DNA of 64,000 bases from Chthoniobacterales bacterium (GCA_013821455.1 JACDGS010000002.1:93003-157002); one strand, 5' to 3'. Positions 35,672 to 45,947 are shown, numbered from the stretch's first letter. Program-made: numbers and translations. The notes: generated by a model not told the origin, from the sequence alone.

Positions 35672-36552
35672 TCAGCGCGAGGTGGTTTGCGCCATGCGCG
35701 CGCTCAGGTCGCCGAGCGCCTGCGCGCGCCGCTCGTTTTCCAGCGTGACCTCGATCTCCGGCGCGGCCTCCGCGATGGTCAACTCACGCGCGGGCAGCAC
35801 ACTCGTTAGGCGCAGAATGTGAAAACCGAGACGACTCCGAATCGGCGCGCTCGTTTGGCCAGTCTTCATGGTTTGTGCGGCCGCAAAAATCTCCGGGAGC
35901 ATGCGCGCGGCGTCGAAACAATTCAGATCGCCGCCGTGGTTTTTCGTCCCCTCGTCCTCCGAGAATTCAACCACGAGCGCGTCGAAGGATTCGCCGTTGC
36001 GCAAGCGCGCCGCGAGTGCCTCGCTCAGCTTCCGTTTCGTCTCGATCACTTCATCGGGATAGCCTACCGGCGCGGCGAGAAAAAGATGGCTCGCGCGAAA
36101 ACGCAGCGGCTCCGCGAACCGCGCGGGGTTTGCCTCGTAAAACATGCGCTCCTCCTTTTCGTTAGGCGGAATTTGCGCGGGAAGTTTCGTTTCGAGCCAC
36201 GCGCGATCGCGCAGATCCTGCGCGACCTCGCGGCGCAACGCGCGCGCGTTCATCCCGGCCCGTTCCAGCGTCGCGTTCCAGGATTTTTCGTCTGGAAATT
36301 GCCAGCGGAGCAAATCCATTTCGTGATCAATTGCGGCCTCGGCGACGGGTTGGTTCTGCGCCGCGCTCCTCACTTTCGCGTCGGCAAGCGAACGTTCGTC
36401 GTGCCTGTAAACGCCGACGCGATCGACCAGCGCGACCAGTTCGTCGCCCCTAACGAGTCGGCCGAGCCAGGCGCGAAAGGCGAAGTCTGTGGTCAGATAT
36501 TCGCCCGCGGCTATACCCAGGAAAATCGCGGCAGCGAAGAACAGCAGCCGCT

Positions 36553-36556
<4 letters not shown>
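35672..36556 (-). CDS. PpiC/SurA-type periplasmic peptidyl-prolyl isomerase
   Basis: 294 residues: an N-terminal signal anchor (MKRLLFFAAAIFLGIAAGEYL), a helical chaperone part (residues 45-150), then a parvulin domain from about 165 (FRASHLFLAAP, VVEFSEDEGTKNHGGDLNCFDAARMLPEIF, TGQTSAPIRSRLGFHILRL). It probably folds exported or outer-membrane proteins. It overlaps the M28 peptidase gene by 4 bp (ATGA) and precedes the YdbH-like gene by 5 bp. Confidence 0.87.
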
Positions 36557-37537
<981 letters not shown>

Positions 37538-37545
<8 letters not shown>

Positions 37546-38419
37546 CGGGCGGCAGGCCGAGCCGGGTGACCACACGCTCGAGGTCGTCGGCGCCGTAATA
37601 TTCGATCTCGATGCGACCGCGCTTTTCGCCGTGATGAATCACGACATGGGTGGCGAGATGCTGCTGTAACCGATTTTCCAGCTCGCTGAAAGCTGCCGAG
37701 GGAACGGTAGCGGAATCTTTGCGACGCCGCGCGCCGCCGAGTTTGCCGAGCTGGCGCGCGACCATTTTTTCGGTGGCGCGGACGGTCGAGCTTTGCCGCA
37801 GAACAGTGTCGGCGACGGCGCGCTGTTCCTCGTGATTTTTTAATCCGAGGAGCACTTTGGCGTGACCGACCGAGAGGAGATTTTGCACGACCCAGGTTTG
37901 CACCTGCTGATCGAGGTCGAGCAGGCGCATGGCGTTCGCGACCGAGGCGCGACTGCGGCCGACCTTCTGCGCGATGTCGTCCTGGCGCATGCCGAATTCG
38001 CCCGCGAGCCGCGCGTAGGCCTGGGCTTCTTCGATCGGGTTGAGATCGGCGCGCTGCAGATTTTCGATGAGCGAGAGTTCGAGGACTTCAAGGTCGCTCG
38101 CGCGCCTAACGATGACGGGGGCTTCGGTGAGACCGACTTCCTTGGAGGCGCGCCAGCGGCGTTCGCCTGCGATCAGCTCGAAGGTATCGTTGACTTGCCT
38201 AACGATAAGAGGCTGGATGATGCCGCGCTGGCGGATGGAATCGATCAGCTCGCCGAGGGCTTCGCGCTCGAATTCGCGCCGCGGCTGCAGCGGGCTGGGA
38301 ACGATGCTCGTTAGGCTGACGAGCTGTATTTTTTCTCCGGCTTCTGGCTCGGCTGGGCGGAAGGCCGGCGTCGCGCTGATGAGCGCCCCGAGGCCTTTGC
38401 CGAGACCGGATTTTGCCAT
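37538..38419 (-). CDS. parB: ParB/Spo0J chromosome-partitioning CTPase
   Basis: 293 residues, typical for chromosomal ParB. Start MAKSGLGKGLGALIS, then the N-terminal CTP/parS loading domain with PLQPRREFEREALGELIDSIRQRGIIQPLIVR and GERRWRAS, LSLIENLQRADLNPIEEAQAY, the helix-turn-helix MRQDDIAQKVGRSRASVANAMRLL, and a C-terminal dimerisation domain. No parA gene is adjacent on either side, which is unusual. Three GCCTAACGA-type copies are in the gene and one supplies the TAA stop. Confidence 0.95.
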
Positions 38420-38466
38420 GGGGCTGAGGCTATCGGAGCGGGTGCGCGAACGCAAACCTGCAAACG

Positions 38467-38493
38467 GACAGGATTAACAGGATTTACTGGATT
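38467..38493. repeat. ACAGGATTAACAGGATT repeat, single arm
   Basis: GACAGGATTAACAGGATTT followed by ACTGGATT, just upstream of parB. The same motif forms both arms of the hairpin at 40660-40760, so it is a small dispersed family. Confidence 0.75.
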
Positions 38494-38512
38494 AAGACGG
38501 CCCTCGGCGCCG

Positions 38513-39088
38513 CTAGCGGAGTGAACGCGTGATGGCCGCGGCGCATTGGCTGAGGAGCCGGCTCTCGGCCGCGACCACGGCTGCGTAACCGTCGCCGTGG
38601 ATCGGCTCATGGAAGGTGTCATTGCCATGGGAAAATGCGCTGCCGCCAGCGTCTTCGATGCGCCAGCTCACGTCGAGAATGGCGTCGCTGCCGCTAATGC
38701 CGTGGAATTGGCGAATGTCGAGCGCAACGCGGCGATGCGGGGCGCGCCCTGCCGGCCAGGGGAAGGTGAGCACCTCGCGCGCGCCAAGCAGTTCCTGCAG
38801 GTCGCCCGCGAGGACGCTGGCGATGTTGGCCTGGAGCGAGCCGGCCCAGCTCACGTTGGGCGGGATTTGAAATTCGTTAGTCCCGCTTTGGAAAACCAAT
38901 TCGCTGCGATCGATGTAGGCCGGCAGCGAGATCGGGCCGACGCCGAGGCTGATCGAGGAATTCTTTCCCTGCACCGCAGCGGCAGGCTCAGCGCTCAGCC
39001 GATAATATTCCTGCTTCGACCCGCAGGCAGTGAGGCAAAATACGAGGAGAAGCGCGGCCGTTCCGCGATAAGAATTTCGTCGTCTCAT
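38513..39088 (-). CDS. pqiC: PqiC-like outer-membrane lipoprotein
   Basis: 191 residues with a lipoprotein signal peptide (ALLLVFCLTACGS, lipid Cys at about 22) and the DUF330/PqiC pattern: YYRLSAEP, VGPISLPAYIDRSELVFQSG, and LAGDLQELLGAREV. In E. coli PqiC anchors the PqiB tube at the outer membrane. Its ATG directly abuts the pqiB stop, consistent with a pqiABC operon. Confidence 0.87.
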   Translation of the reverse strand: MRRRNSYRGTAALLLVFCLTACGSKQEYYRLSAEPAAAVQGKNSSISLGVGPISLPAYIDRSELVFQSGTNEFQIPPNVSWAGSLQANIASVLAGDLQELLGAREVLTFPWPAGRAPHRRVALDIRQFHGISGSDAILDVSWRIEDAGGSAFSHGNDTFHEPIHGDGYAAVVAAESRLLSQCAAAITRSLR

Positions 39089-40645
39089 TTAGTGGTCACT
39101 TCCTTTCGGTGGCGGGACGCTGCCCGGTTTGCCGAAGATGATCGAGTTCGGTTTGCGATCCAGCGTGCTCGTTAGGCTGCGAAGTGAACGGAGCGTCTCG
39201 TCAAGCTGGCGCAGCGTCTCCGAGAGGTTGTGATAGAGCGGGGAATTATCGTTGAAACCGCTCGCGGTCTTCTTCAGCTCATCCGCCGTGGTTTTGATCG
39301 AGGCGAGTGCGTCCGAGGCGTTGTTGACCGTTTTCTCGAGTGGCAACGCCTGTAACTTCGCGAGCAGCGCGGAGGCTTGTTCTTGAATCTGCGCGAGGCC
39401 GCCCGCTGGCCCCGTCGGGAGAATCTCGTAGCCGCCCACCTGCTGCACCTCCTCCGCTTTCGCATTCTTCTGAAAATCGAGATCGATGAACATTTGGCCG
39501 GTAAGAAGATTGCCCGATTTAAGGCTGGCGCGCAGACCTTTCGCGACGTTGCGCGCGATGAAATCCTGCGCCGGCGCGTAGCCGGTCGAAGGAAGTTCGG
39601 TGATCAGATCGGGATCGATCCGGATCATGACCGGGACGCGCTGGTCGGGGTCGTTAGGCAAATATTTGAAGGAGGCGCCATCGACCGTGCCGATGCGAAT
39701 GCCGCGGAATTCGACCGGCGCTTCCGGGTTGAGCCCGCGCACACTTTCCGTGAAAAGGAGAAGGTAAGGCAGCGGATTTTGCATCATGAATTTCTCGGTG
39801 TCCTCAAAGCTGGTAAACAGAGTGAAAACGGCGCCATCCGCGACCACCGGCGAATGTTCCTCGGGCGGCGATTCGTTGAAGGTGATGCCGCCGACGAGGA
39901 GACCTTCCAGTGTGCCAGTGCGCAGTTTGACGCCGTTGGCGCCGACCTCGAGATCGATCCCGCTGGTGTTCCAAAATTTCGTGTTTTGGTGGACGAGCTT
40001 TTCGTAATCGCCTTCGATAAAAGCGTCGAATACCACCTTGCCGGTCTCGGCGCGGAAAGTGCGTTTTTCGATTTTTCCGACGCCGATGCCTTTGTAGGTA
40101 ATGGGCGAGCCGGGATCGATTCCGCCGGCGTCTTCGGCCATGAATTTAATGTGCAAACCCGGCACGCCTTTTGGCGTCACCGGCGGTTGCTCGAGGCCGA
40201 TAAAATCGGTCCGTTCGTTTTTCGAAAGACCCGGCTCGAGCTCGATATAATTTCCCGAGACGATCGTGCTCAAGCCTGAGATGCCCGAGCCGCCATAACG
40301 CGGCCTAACGACCCAAATCTGCGTGTCCTGCACGAGCAGCTTCGCGGCGTCGCTCGTCATCTCCAGAGTCACGCGGACTTTGAGTTTGTCGGTGAGCTGG
40401 ACTTTATCGACGGTGCCGATGTTGACGCTGCGACAGAGGACGGGGGTCTTGCCGGCGATGATTCCTTCCGCCGTTTCGAAACGCACGGTGATCTCGGGGC
40501 CGCGCGCGGAATAATATTTCCAAGTCAGCCAGAGGCCGAAAAGCGCGGCCACCAGTGGGATAATCCAGACCGCGGAGAAGCGGGTTTTCTTATGTTTGAT
40601 GATGGGCCGCGAGTCGGGCTCGCGCGGTGTCGGATCGGAACTCAT
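39089..40645 (-). CDS. pqiB: PqiB-type MCE-domain protein
   Basis: 518 residues: one N-terminal membrane helix (WIIPLVAALFGLWLTWKYY), then three MCE/MlaD domains (starting about 45, 160 and 280; motifs GPEITVRFETAEGIIAGKTPVLCRSVNIGTV, GIDPGSPITYKGIGVGKIEK, PEAPVEFRGIRIGTVDG) and a C-terminal helical region that forms the channel needle. It is thought to carry lipids across the periplasm. I choose ATG 40645. It lies between the split pqiA genes and pqiC. Confidence 0.92.
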   Translation of the reverse strand: MSSDPTPREPDSRPIIKHKKTRFSAVWIIPLVAALFGLWLTWKYYSARGPEITVRFETAEGIIAGKTPVLCRSVNIGTVDKVQLTDKLKVRVTLEMTSDAAKLLVQDTQIWVVRPRYGGSGISGLSTIVSGNYIELEPGLSKNERTDFIGLEQPPVTPKGVPGLHIKFMAEDAGGIDPGSPITYKGIGVGKIEKRTFRAETGKVVFDAFIEGDYEKLVHQNTKFWNTSGIDLEVGANGVKLRTGTLEGLLVGGITFNESPPEEHSPVVADGAVFTLFTSFEDTEKFMMQNPLPYLLLFTESVRGLNPEAPVEFRGIRIGTVDGASFKYLPNDPDQRVPVMIRIDPDLITELPSTGYAPAQDFIARNVAKGLRASLKSGNLLTGQMFIDLDFQKNAKAEEVQQVGGYEILPTGPAGGLAQIQEQASALLAKLQALPLEKTVNNASDALASIKTTADELKKTASGFNDNSPLYHNLSETLRQLDETLRSLRSLTSTLDRKPNSIIFGKPGSVPPPKGSDH

Positions 40646-40659
40646 CAACGTTTTTTTTA

Positions 40660-40760
40660 GACAGGATTAACGGGATTTACAGGATGAAGAGAAGAAGCAT
40701 GGGCGGCCGCTGCGGCCAGAGGCCATTTCTTTAATCCGGTAAATCCTGTTAATCCTGTCA
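40660..40760. repeat. 100-bp inverted repeat of the ACAGGATTAAC family
   Basis: The left arm ACAGGATTAACGGGATTTAC and right arm GTAAATCCTGTTAATCCTGT are reverse complements with a few mismatches; an inner GGCCGC palindrome follows. It separates the second pqiA gene from pqiB and might attenuate or stabilise the message. Confidence 0.8.
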
Positions 40761-40766
40761 AATTCG

Positions 40767-41384
40767 TTAGTCGTTAGGCAACGCGGCGGCGTCCCAGATG
40801 AGGCGCGGGTCGAAACTGATCGCAGCGAGCATCGTCAGGATAACTACCGAAGCGAAGGACAATGCCGCCGGTCCGACGTGAATGGAAATGACTGACCCGA
40901 GCTGGACCACAGCGACGAGAATCGCGACGACGAAGACATCGACCATCGACCAGCGGCCAACCAATTCGGTGATGCGATAAAGGCGGGTCATCGCGAGCGG
41001 ACGACGCCCGAGCCGGGCCGCGAGACAAAGCCAGAGAAGCGCGATGATTTTCAAAACGGGAATCATGACGCTCGCGGTAAAAATAATTATCGCCACCGGA
41101 TAATCGCCCGTCTGCCAAAACTGGATGACGCCGCCCACGATGGTGTTGGCCTGCGCGCCGGTGATCGATTCCACCTTGAGAATCGGGAGAAGATTGGCGG
41201 GGAAATAAAGGAAGAGGGCCGAGACCGTGAGCGCGAGGGTGCGTTGCACACTCGCGGGGTTGCGCAGGTGCAGGCGCGCGTCGCAACGCGGGCAGCGCTC
41301 CAGCGTCACCGGTTCGACTCGACCGCAAGCGTGGCAAAGCGCGAGGCCGCTGGCCGCGGCGGAGTGGGGGTAATAAGCGCTCAC
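40767..41384 (-). CDS. pqiA: PqiA C-terminal-half protein
   Basis: 205 residues matching the second half of E. coli-type PqiA: a zinc motif CHACGRVE...CPRCDARLHLRNP, then four membrane helices (LALTVSALFLYFPANLLPILKVES; MIPVLKIIALLWLCLAARLG; VDVFVVAILVAVVQLG; a last near FASVVILTMLAAI). I start at GTG 41384, which overlaps the first-half gene's stop (GTGA). Its own stop lies within a GCCTAACGA copy. Confidence 0.87.
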   Translation of the reverse strand: MSAYYPHSAAASGLALCHACGRVEPVTLERCPRCDARLHLRNPASVQRTLALTVSALFLYFPANLLPILKVESITGAQANTIVGGVIQFWQTGDYPVAIIIFTASVMIPVLKIIALLWLCLAARLGRRPLAMTRLYRITELVGRWSMVDVFVVAILVAVVQLGSVISIHVGPAALSFASVVILTMLAAISFDPRLIWDAAALPND

Positions 41385-42016
41385 GCTTCGATCTCCTCCA
41401 GCCGCGTCCAGAGTTCGCGATAATCGATCGAAGAAAGCGCGGCGGTGAGACAAATGATGAGTCCGACAAAAGCCCAAAAAGAAATGCCTAACGTGAGCGT
41501 GGCCAGCTTCCCAAGCTTGAGCAGACTAACGAGTGCGCCGAGGAGGAAGACTTCGGTCATATTCCAGCGCCGCGCGCGATAGACCCAACGGCAAAGCGGG
41601 ATCGCGCCTGGCAGCCGGCGTCCGGCGATTAACCCGAGCAACAGATAAGCCAGCCCGCTGATGACGAGCGTCGGCGCGGCCAATGTAAAAATCCCGACCG
41701 CCGCTCCGAGAAAGGGCGAGTCCTGCTCCTCCAGACCGCTGACACTTTGCGAGAGAAGCATCTGGCTTTCGCGGTAGCCGGCGCGCAGGGTCATGAAGGG
41801 GAAACAATTCGCGACGAGAAATAGGAAGGCGGCCGCGATCGTTAGGGCAGCGGCGCGATGGAGCGAATTGCGATGGTAATGGAAAAGCGACGCGTGACAT
41901 TGCGCGCAGAGGACCTGCTCGCCTTCCTTCAAAGTCGGTGCGTCGTAGACCGCGTCGCAATCGGGACAGGCGATGTGTTTAGAAGCTCCCGATGTCCGCA
42001 CGCGCAACCGTAGCAT
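41381..42016 (-). CDS. pqiA: PqiA N-terminal-half protein
   Basis: 211 residues matching the first half of PqiA: ACPDCDAVYDAPTLKEGEQVLCAQCHASLF is the zinc ribbon, followed by four membrane helices (AAALTIAAAFLFLVANCFPFMTL; FTLAAPTLVISGLAYLLLGLIAG; MTEVFLLGALVSLLKLG; FWAFVGLIICLTAAL). E. coli PqiA is one protein of two such halves, so here it is split into two coupled genes. It is first in the pqiA-pqiA-pqiB-pqiC string. Confidence 0.88.
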   Translation of the reverse strand: MLRLRVRTSGASKHIACPDCDAVYDAPTLKEGEQVLCAQCHASLFHYHRNSLHRAAALTIAAAFLFLVANCFPFMTLRAGYRESQMLLSQSVSGLEEQDSPFLGAAVGIFTLAAPTLVISGLAYLLLGLIAGRRLPGAIPLCRWVYRARRWNMTEVFLLGALVSLLKLGKLATLTLGISFWAFVGLIICLTAALSSIDYRELWTRLEEIEA

Positions 42017-42063
42017 CTTTTCGGTTTGGGGAAGGAAGAGAGCCGTGGCTAAGTCGGGGAGTT

Positions 42064-42840
42064 ATGCCTTGGACTGTTTCCCATGCCGCGGCTGTTTTGC
42101 CGCTGCGCCGTTTCTCGCCGCGGCCGTTGGATTTCGCGGCGTTGGTCGTCGGCAGTATGACGCCGGATGTCGGTTACTATATTGGCGCGTTCGATCTTGC
42201 GACTTTGGATCACACGCTGGCCGGTAGTTTTTTGGTGGGTCTGCCGATCGGAGCGGGGCTGCTCCTGGCGTTTTATCTTTTCTGCAAACCCTTCTGTTAC
42301 GTGCTGCCGCAGCCGCATCGTCAGGCGCTGCTGCCGATTTGCCCAGGCTTCGACGGATTGCGTCTGGTGCGCTGGCCCAGTCTTTTGCTTTCTCTCCTGC
42401 TCGGCATCTGGACGCACAATTTCTGGGACGCTTTTACTCACGAAAAAGGTTGGTTCGTCGAACGCATTGCGTGGCTGCGCAATCCCGTCGTGCACGTTGG
42501 CTCGGCGACTCTCGGTTTGCCCTTTATCCTGCAAATTTTTAGCACCCTGATCGGCTTCGCCATCGTCGCGACGGTTTATAATTCATGGCTACGATCGCAA
42601 CCGAAGCGTTCGGCGGCGGAGGCGGAAAGCGACCGCTGGCGGTACCTCGCCGGCTTGGCCATTTGCGCTCTTGCGTTGCTCATCTCACTGCCGGCGGCGA
42701 TTCACGCTGCCGGCGCGAAACAAGGCGTGCTCTTCGCGCGCGCGATCATGTTTCGCACGGCGATCTACGCGCCGGCCATCGCGCTTCCGTTAGGCTTGGC
42801 GGTGGCTTGTTTCGTCTATCTGCGCCGTCGGCCCATTTGA
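42064..42840 (+). CDS. DUF4184-family membrane protein
   Basis: 258 residues. Start MPWTVSHAAAVLPLRRFSP and GSMTPDVGYY are the hallmark of DUF4184, where the SHxxAVLP and D-x-x-Y motifs may bind metal; LLSLLLGIWTHNFWDAFTHEKGW is a second His/Asp-rich motif. Six or so membrane helices. The motif layout recalls zinc-dependent membrane hydrolases of the YdjM/LexA-induced type, but function is unknown. It is divergent from pqiA. Confidence 0.8.
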   Translation: MPWTVSHAAAVLPLRRFSPRPLDFAALVVGSMTPDVGYYIGAFDLATLDHTLAGSFLVGLPIGAGLLLAFYLFCKPFCYVLPQPHRQALLPICPGFDGLRLVRWPSLLLSLLLGIWTHNFWDAFTHEKGWFVERIAWLRNPVVHVGSATLGLPFILQIFSTLIGFAIVATVYNSWLRSQPKRSAAEAESDRWRYLAGLAICALALLISLPAAIHAAGAKQGVLFARAIMFRTAIYAPAIALPLGLAVACFVYLRRRPI

Positions 42841-42856
42841 ATTAGACTCACTTCTT

Positions 42857-43726
42857 ATGAGCAAAGCGAAGCGCGTTTTCACTCTCGGCCATTCTCCTGA
42901 TCCGGATGACGCGTTCATGTTTTATGCGATGGCCAAACACAAGATCGATTTGCGCGGCTACGAGTTCGAGCATCGCCTCGAAGACATCCAGACGCTGAAT
43001 GAACGCGCGCTCCGCGGCGAACTCGACATTTCCGCCATCTCCATCCACGCCTACGCTTTTGTGAGCGATCATTATGCGCTGCTCTCCTGCGGCGCGAGCA
43101 TGGGCGACGGCTACGGGCCGATGCTGGTGACGCTTGATCCCGCGGCGCCAGTGGACGCTTCGCCTAACGAAAAGCGCGCCTGGCTGCGCGACCGGCTCAT
43201 TGCGGTTCCCGGGACGATGACGAGCGCTTATCTCGCGCTTCAACTTTTCCTCGGCGACTTCCGTCATGTCGTGGTGCCGTTCGATCAGATTTTCGACGCG
43301 GTGAAATCGGGACGCGCCGATCTCGGACTCATCATTCACGAAGGTCAGCTCACTTATGCCGCAGCTGGTTTTCGCAAGCTGCTCGATCTCGGCGCGTGGT
43401 GGAAAGAGGAGACCGGCCTGCCGCTGCCCTTAGGCGGGAATGTTTTGCGCAAGGATCTCGAACCGGCGGTGCGGCGCGACCTTGCGGAGATTTTGCGCGA
43501 GAGCATCGATTACGGCCTCAGTCATCGCGAAGCGGCGGTGGAGCATTCACTGCCCTACGCGCGCGACATGGGCGCCGATCTCGCGGGAGAATTCATCGGC
43601 ATGTACGTGAACGATTTTACCCGCGACTACGGCGAAACCGGGCGGGAAGCGATTCGGCAATTTCTGACGCGGGCGGAAGCGGAAGGTTATCTGCCGCGAA
43701 AGGTCGAACTCGAATTCGTCAGCTAG
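42857..43726 (+). CDS. mqnD: 1,4-dihydroxy-6-naphthoate synthase (futalosine menaquinone pathway)
   Basis: A periplasmic-binding-fold enzyme of 289 residues that acts on cyclic dehypoxanthinylfutalosine. Blocks: TLGHSPDPDDAFMFYAM, EHRLEDIQTLNERAL, DISAISIHAYAFVSDHYALLSCGASMGDGYGPMLV, DLGLIIHEGQLTYA. It implies menaquinone made via futalosine; other mqn genes are not in the window. It follows the DUF4184 gene by 16 bp. Confidence 0.93.
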   Translation: MSKAKRVFTLGHSPDPDDAFMFYAMAKHKIDLRGYEFEHRLEDIQTLNERALRGELDISAISIHAYAFVSDHYALLSCGASMGDGYGPMLVTLDPAAPVDASPNEKRAWLRDRLIAVPGTMTSAYLALQLFLGDFRHVVVPFDQIFDAVKSGRADLGLIIHEGQLTYAAAGFRKLLDLGAWWKEETGLPLPLGGNVLRKDLEPAVRRDLAEILRESIDYGLSHREAAVEHSLPYARDMGADLAGEFIGMYVNDFTRDYGETGREAIRQFLTRAEAEGYLPRKVELEFVS

Positions 43727-43902
43727 GGGTTATCTGGCTTTTTCGGCGGGTGGACCTTCTGATCGACCCACTTCTCGATGCGCTCGCCTTCTTTCTGAAA
43801 GCCATTCACGAAATCGTTCGGGCCATACTCAAAAAGAACGAGGAAGCAGAAAGTAAAAAAGACGAAAAGGGCCAACCAGAAAAGGCCGCGGAGTAATCCC
43901 AC
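43723..43902 (-). CDS. 59-residue single-pass membrane protein
   Basis: A GTG at 43902 opens a frame of 59 residues: a strongly hydrophobic N-terminal helix (LLRGLFWLALFVFFTFCFLVLF), then a hydrophilic, charged tail (EYGPNDFVNGFQKEGERIEKWVDQKVHPP). The topology is typical of real small membrane proteins. The stop overlaps the mqnD stop by two bases on the other strand. I do not recognise a family; small size and a GTG start leave some doubt. Confidence 0.62.
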   Translation of the reverse strand: MGLLRGLFWLALFVFFTFCFLVLFEYGPNDFVNGFQKEGERIEKWVDQKVHPPKKPDNP

Positions 43903-43988
43903 GCCGCATGCTAGCCGACCGCTTTCCCAGGGTCAATCAACTCGTTAGGATCGTTCGCCAGCGCGCGGCTCTCATGCTTCGGTAGCAC

Positions 43989-45176
43989 ATGCGCGTGCCC
44001 TTGCTCGATCTCAGCGCGCAATACGAGTTGCTGGCGGAGCCGATTCGCCGCGAACTCGACGAGATTCTGCGGACGCAGAACTTCATCCTCGGTCCGAAAG
44101 TGGAGGAGTTTGAGCGGGCGCTGGGGGAATACTGCGGATCGCCTCATGCCATCGGCGTCTCTTCGGGCACGGACGCGCTGCTTGCGATTCTCATGGCGCT
44201 CGGGATTGGACCCGGCGATTCGGTTGTGACCACCGCGTTCACGTTTTTTGCCACTGCAGGCTGCGTGGCGCGGGTCGGCGCCACGCCCTGCTTCGTCGAT
44301 ATCGATGCGCCGACTTTCAATGTCTCACCGGAATCCCTCGCGAACTTTTTAGAGAGGCAATGTCGCCGCAACGGCGTGGGTCAACTTGTGGATAAAACGG
44401 GGAACATCGTTAGGGCGATCATACCGGTTCACCTCTTCGGGCTGTGTTGCGCGATGGATGAGATCAATGCGATCGCCACGAGTTATGGACTGACCGTAAT
44501 CGAAGATGCCGCGCAAGCGATCGGTGCGGAATACCCGGGCAAAGCTGGCGGGCGCCAGGCTGGAACCATGAGCGCGGCGGGGTCTCTCAGCTTTTATCCG
44601 TCGAAAAATCTCGGCGCCGCAGGCGATGCCGGCGCGATCATCTGCGAAGACGACGAGCTGGCCGAGCGCTTCCGCAGTTTTCGCCAGCATGGGATGGAGC
44701 CGCGTTATTTTCATCACGTCATCGGCGGCAACTTTCGTCTCGACGCAATGCAGGCTGCTATCCTGCGTCTCAAACTGCCCTACCTCAACGAATGGTCGGC
44801 TGCGCGGCGGGTGGTGGCGGATGTTTATCGGGAAGAATTCGGGCGCGTTGGCCTAACGAATAAAATTACCCTGCCGTCTGAGCCCTACCGAGACTTTGGC
44901 CTAACGAACCATCACATCTATCATCAATTTGTGATTCGTACGCCCGACCGGAATGAACTCCAGAGAGCGCTCGCCAGCCGCGGCATCGGCGCGGCCGTCT
45001 ATTATCCGCTCGGTTTGCACGAGCAGGAATGCTTCGCTTCGCTCGGCTATCACGCAGGCGATCTGCCCGAGACGGAACGCGCCGCGCGTGAGGTCCTCGC
45101 GCTTCCGATTTATCCGGAGTTGACCCGCGAAATGCAGCGGGAAGTCGTCCATGCTATCGCAGAATTCTTTGCCTAA
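43989..45176 (+). CDS. DegT/DnrJ/EryC1/StrS-family PLP aminotransferase
   Basis: 395 residues of the sugar aminotransferase family. MRVPLLDLSAQYELL and ILRTQNFILGPKVEEFERALGEYCGSPHAIGVSSGTDALLAIL are the family start; VIEDAAQAIGAEYPGKAGG and SFYPSKNLGAAGDAGAI hold the PLP Asp and Lys. It likely transaminates a keto-sugar nucleotide for envelope or capsular polysaccharide. The stop is GCC-TAA-CGA and the next gene begins 3 bp later. Confidence 0.92.
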   Translation: MRVPLLDLSAQYELLAEPIRRELDEILRTQNFILGPKVEEFERALGEYCGSPHAIGVSSGTDALLAILMALGIGPGDSVVTTAFTFFATAGCVARVGATPCFVDIDAPTFNVSPESLANFLERQCRRNGVGQLVDKTGNIVRAIIPVHLFGLCCAMDEINAIATSYGLTVIEDAAQAIGAEYPGKAGGRQAGTMSAAGSLSFYPSKNLGAAGDAGAIICEDDELAERFRSFRQHGMEPRYFHHVIGGNFRLDAMQAAILRLKLPYLNEWSAARRVVADVYREEFGRVGLTNKITLPSEPYRDFGLTNHHIYHQFVIRTPDRNELQRALASRGIGAAVYYPLGLHEQECFASLGYHAGDLPETERAAREVLALPIYPELTREMQREVVHAIAEFFA

Positions 45177-45179
45177 CGA

Positions 45180-45800
45180 ATGAAGGACACGCTGGGTTTT
45201 ATCCACAAATTTGTCGCCGGCACTTCTGCGCGCACGCTTCTGCTTTTGCATGGTACAGGCGGGGACGAGGAAAATTTGATCGTTCTCGGTCAGGCGCTCG
45301 ATCCCGCGGCAAATCTTCTGAGCCCGCGCGGGAAGGTGCTGGAAAATGGACAGGTGCGTTTTTTCCGTCGGTTTGCCGAGGGCGTGTTCGATCTGGAGGA
45401 CTTAAGAATCCGCACGGACGAACTGGCGCAATTTGTGACGGACGCCGCCGTGCATTATCAACTCGATCCCGCCAAAATTGTTGGGGTTGGTTATTCCAAC
45501 GGGGCAACTATCTGCGGCAGTTTGGTGCTGCAAAGGCCGGAGCTTTTGCGGCGCGCAACTTTGTTGCGGGGGATGGTGCCGTTTGCGCCCGCCGTTTTGC
45601 CCGACCTGCGCTCGGTCGCGGTTTGGATCAGTGCGGGAAAAGAAGACACCATCATTCCGCCGGCGGAGTCGGCGCGCCTGGCCGAGCTGCTGCGGCAGTG
45701 CGGGGCGGAAGTGGCGCTCGAATACATCGAGGCGGATCACGCCCCGACGCTGATGGACGTCGCGGCCGCGAAACGCTGGCTGGCGGCACACCGCGACTAA
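45180..45800 (+). CDS. Alpha/beta-hydrolase, phospholipase/carboxylesterase family
   Basis: 206 residues: LLLLHGTGGDEENLIVLGQAL is the oxyanion region, the nucleophile Ser is in GVGYSNGA, the acid Asp in SAGKEDTIIPP and the His in EADHAPTLMDV. The size and motif order match carboxylesterases of the MhqD/YtpA-like type. Start ATG 45180 is 3 bp after the aminotransferase stop, with a GCCTAACGA copy bridging the junction, so the two are co-transcribed. Confidence 0.86.
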   Translation: MKDTLGFIHKFVAGTSARTLLLLHGTGGDEENLIVLGQALDPAANLLSPRGKVLENGQVRFFRRFAEGVFDLEDLRIRTDELAQFVTDAAVHYQLDPAKIVGVGYSNGATICGSLVLQRPELLRRATLLRGMVPFAPAVLPDLRSVAVWISAGKEDTIIPPAESARLAELLRQCGAEVALEYIEADHAPTLMDVAAAKRWLAAHRD

Positions 45801-45864
45801 GGGCCGCGGCTGAAACTGCCTTGCGAGCGGAAGTGACTGCGCCTATATCAAACGCTCGTCCCGC

Positions 45865-45947
45865 GGGTAGGTACCGAAGTGGCCAAACGGGGCGGACTGT
45901 AAATCCGCTGGCTTACGCCTTCGTTGGTTCGAATCCAACCCTGCCCA
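45865..45947 (+). tRNA. tRNA-Tyr(GTA)
   Basis: 83 nt, class II. The acceptor stem GGGTAGG pairs with CCTGCCC, discriminator A, anticodon stem GCGGA/TCCGC around CTGTAAA (anticodon GTA), long variable arm, T-loop GGTTCGAATCC. CCA is not encoded. It lies at the left edge of the region that lacks GCCTAACGA copies. Confidence 0.95.

Noticed and set aside
43921..43988. Separate regulatory element before the DegT gene
   Set aside because: Apart from one TCGTTAGG copy, no palindrome or promoter pair stands out.
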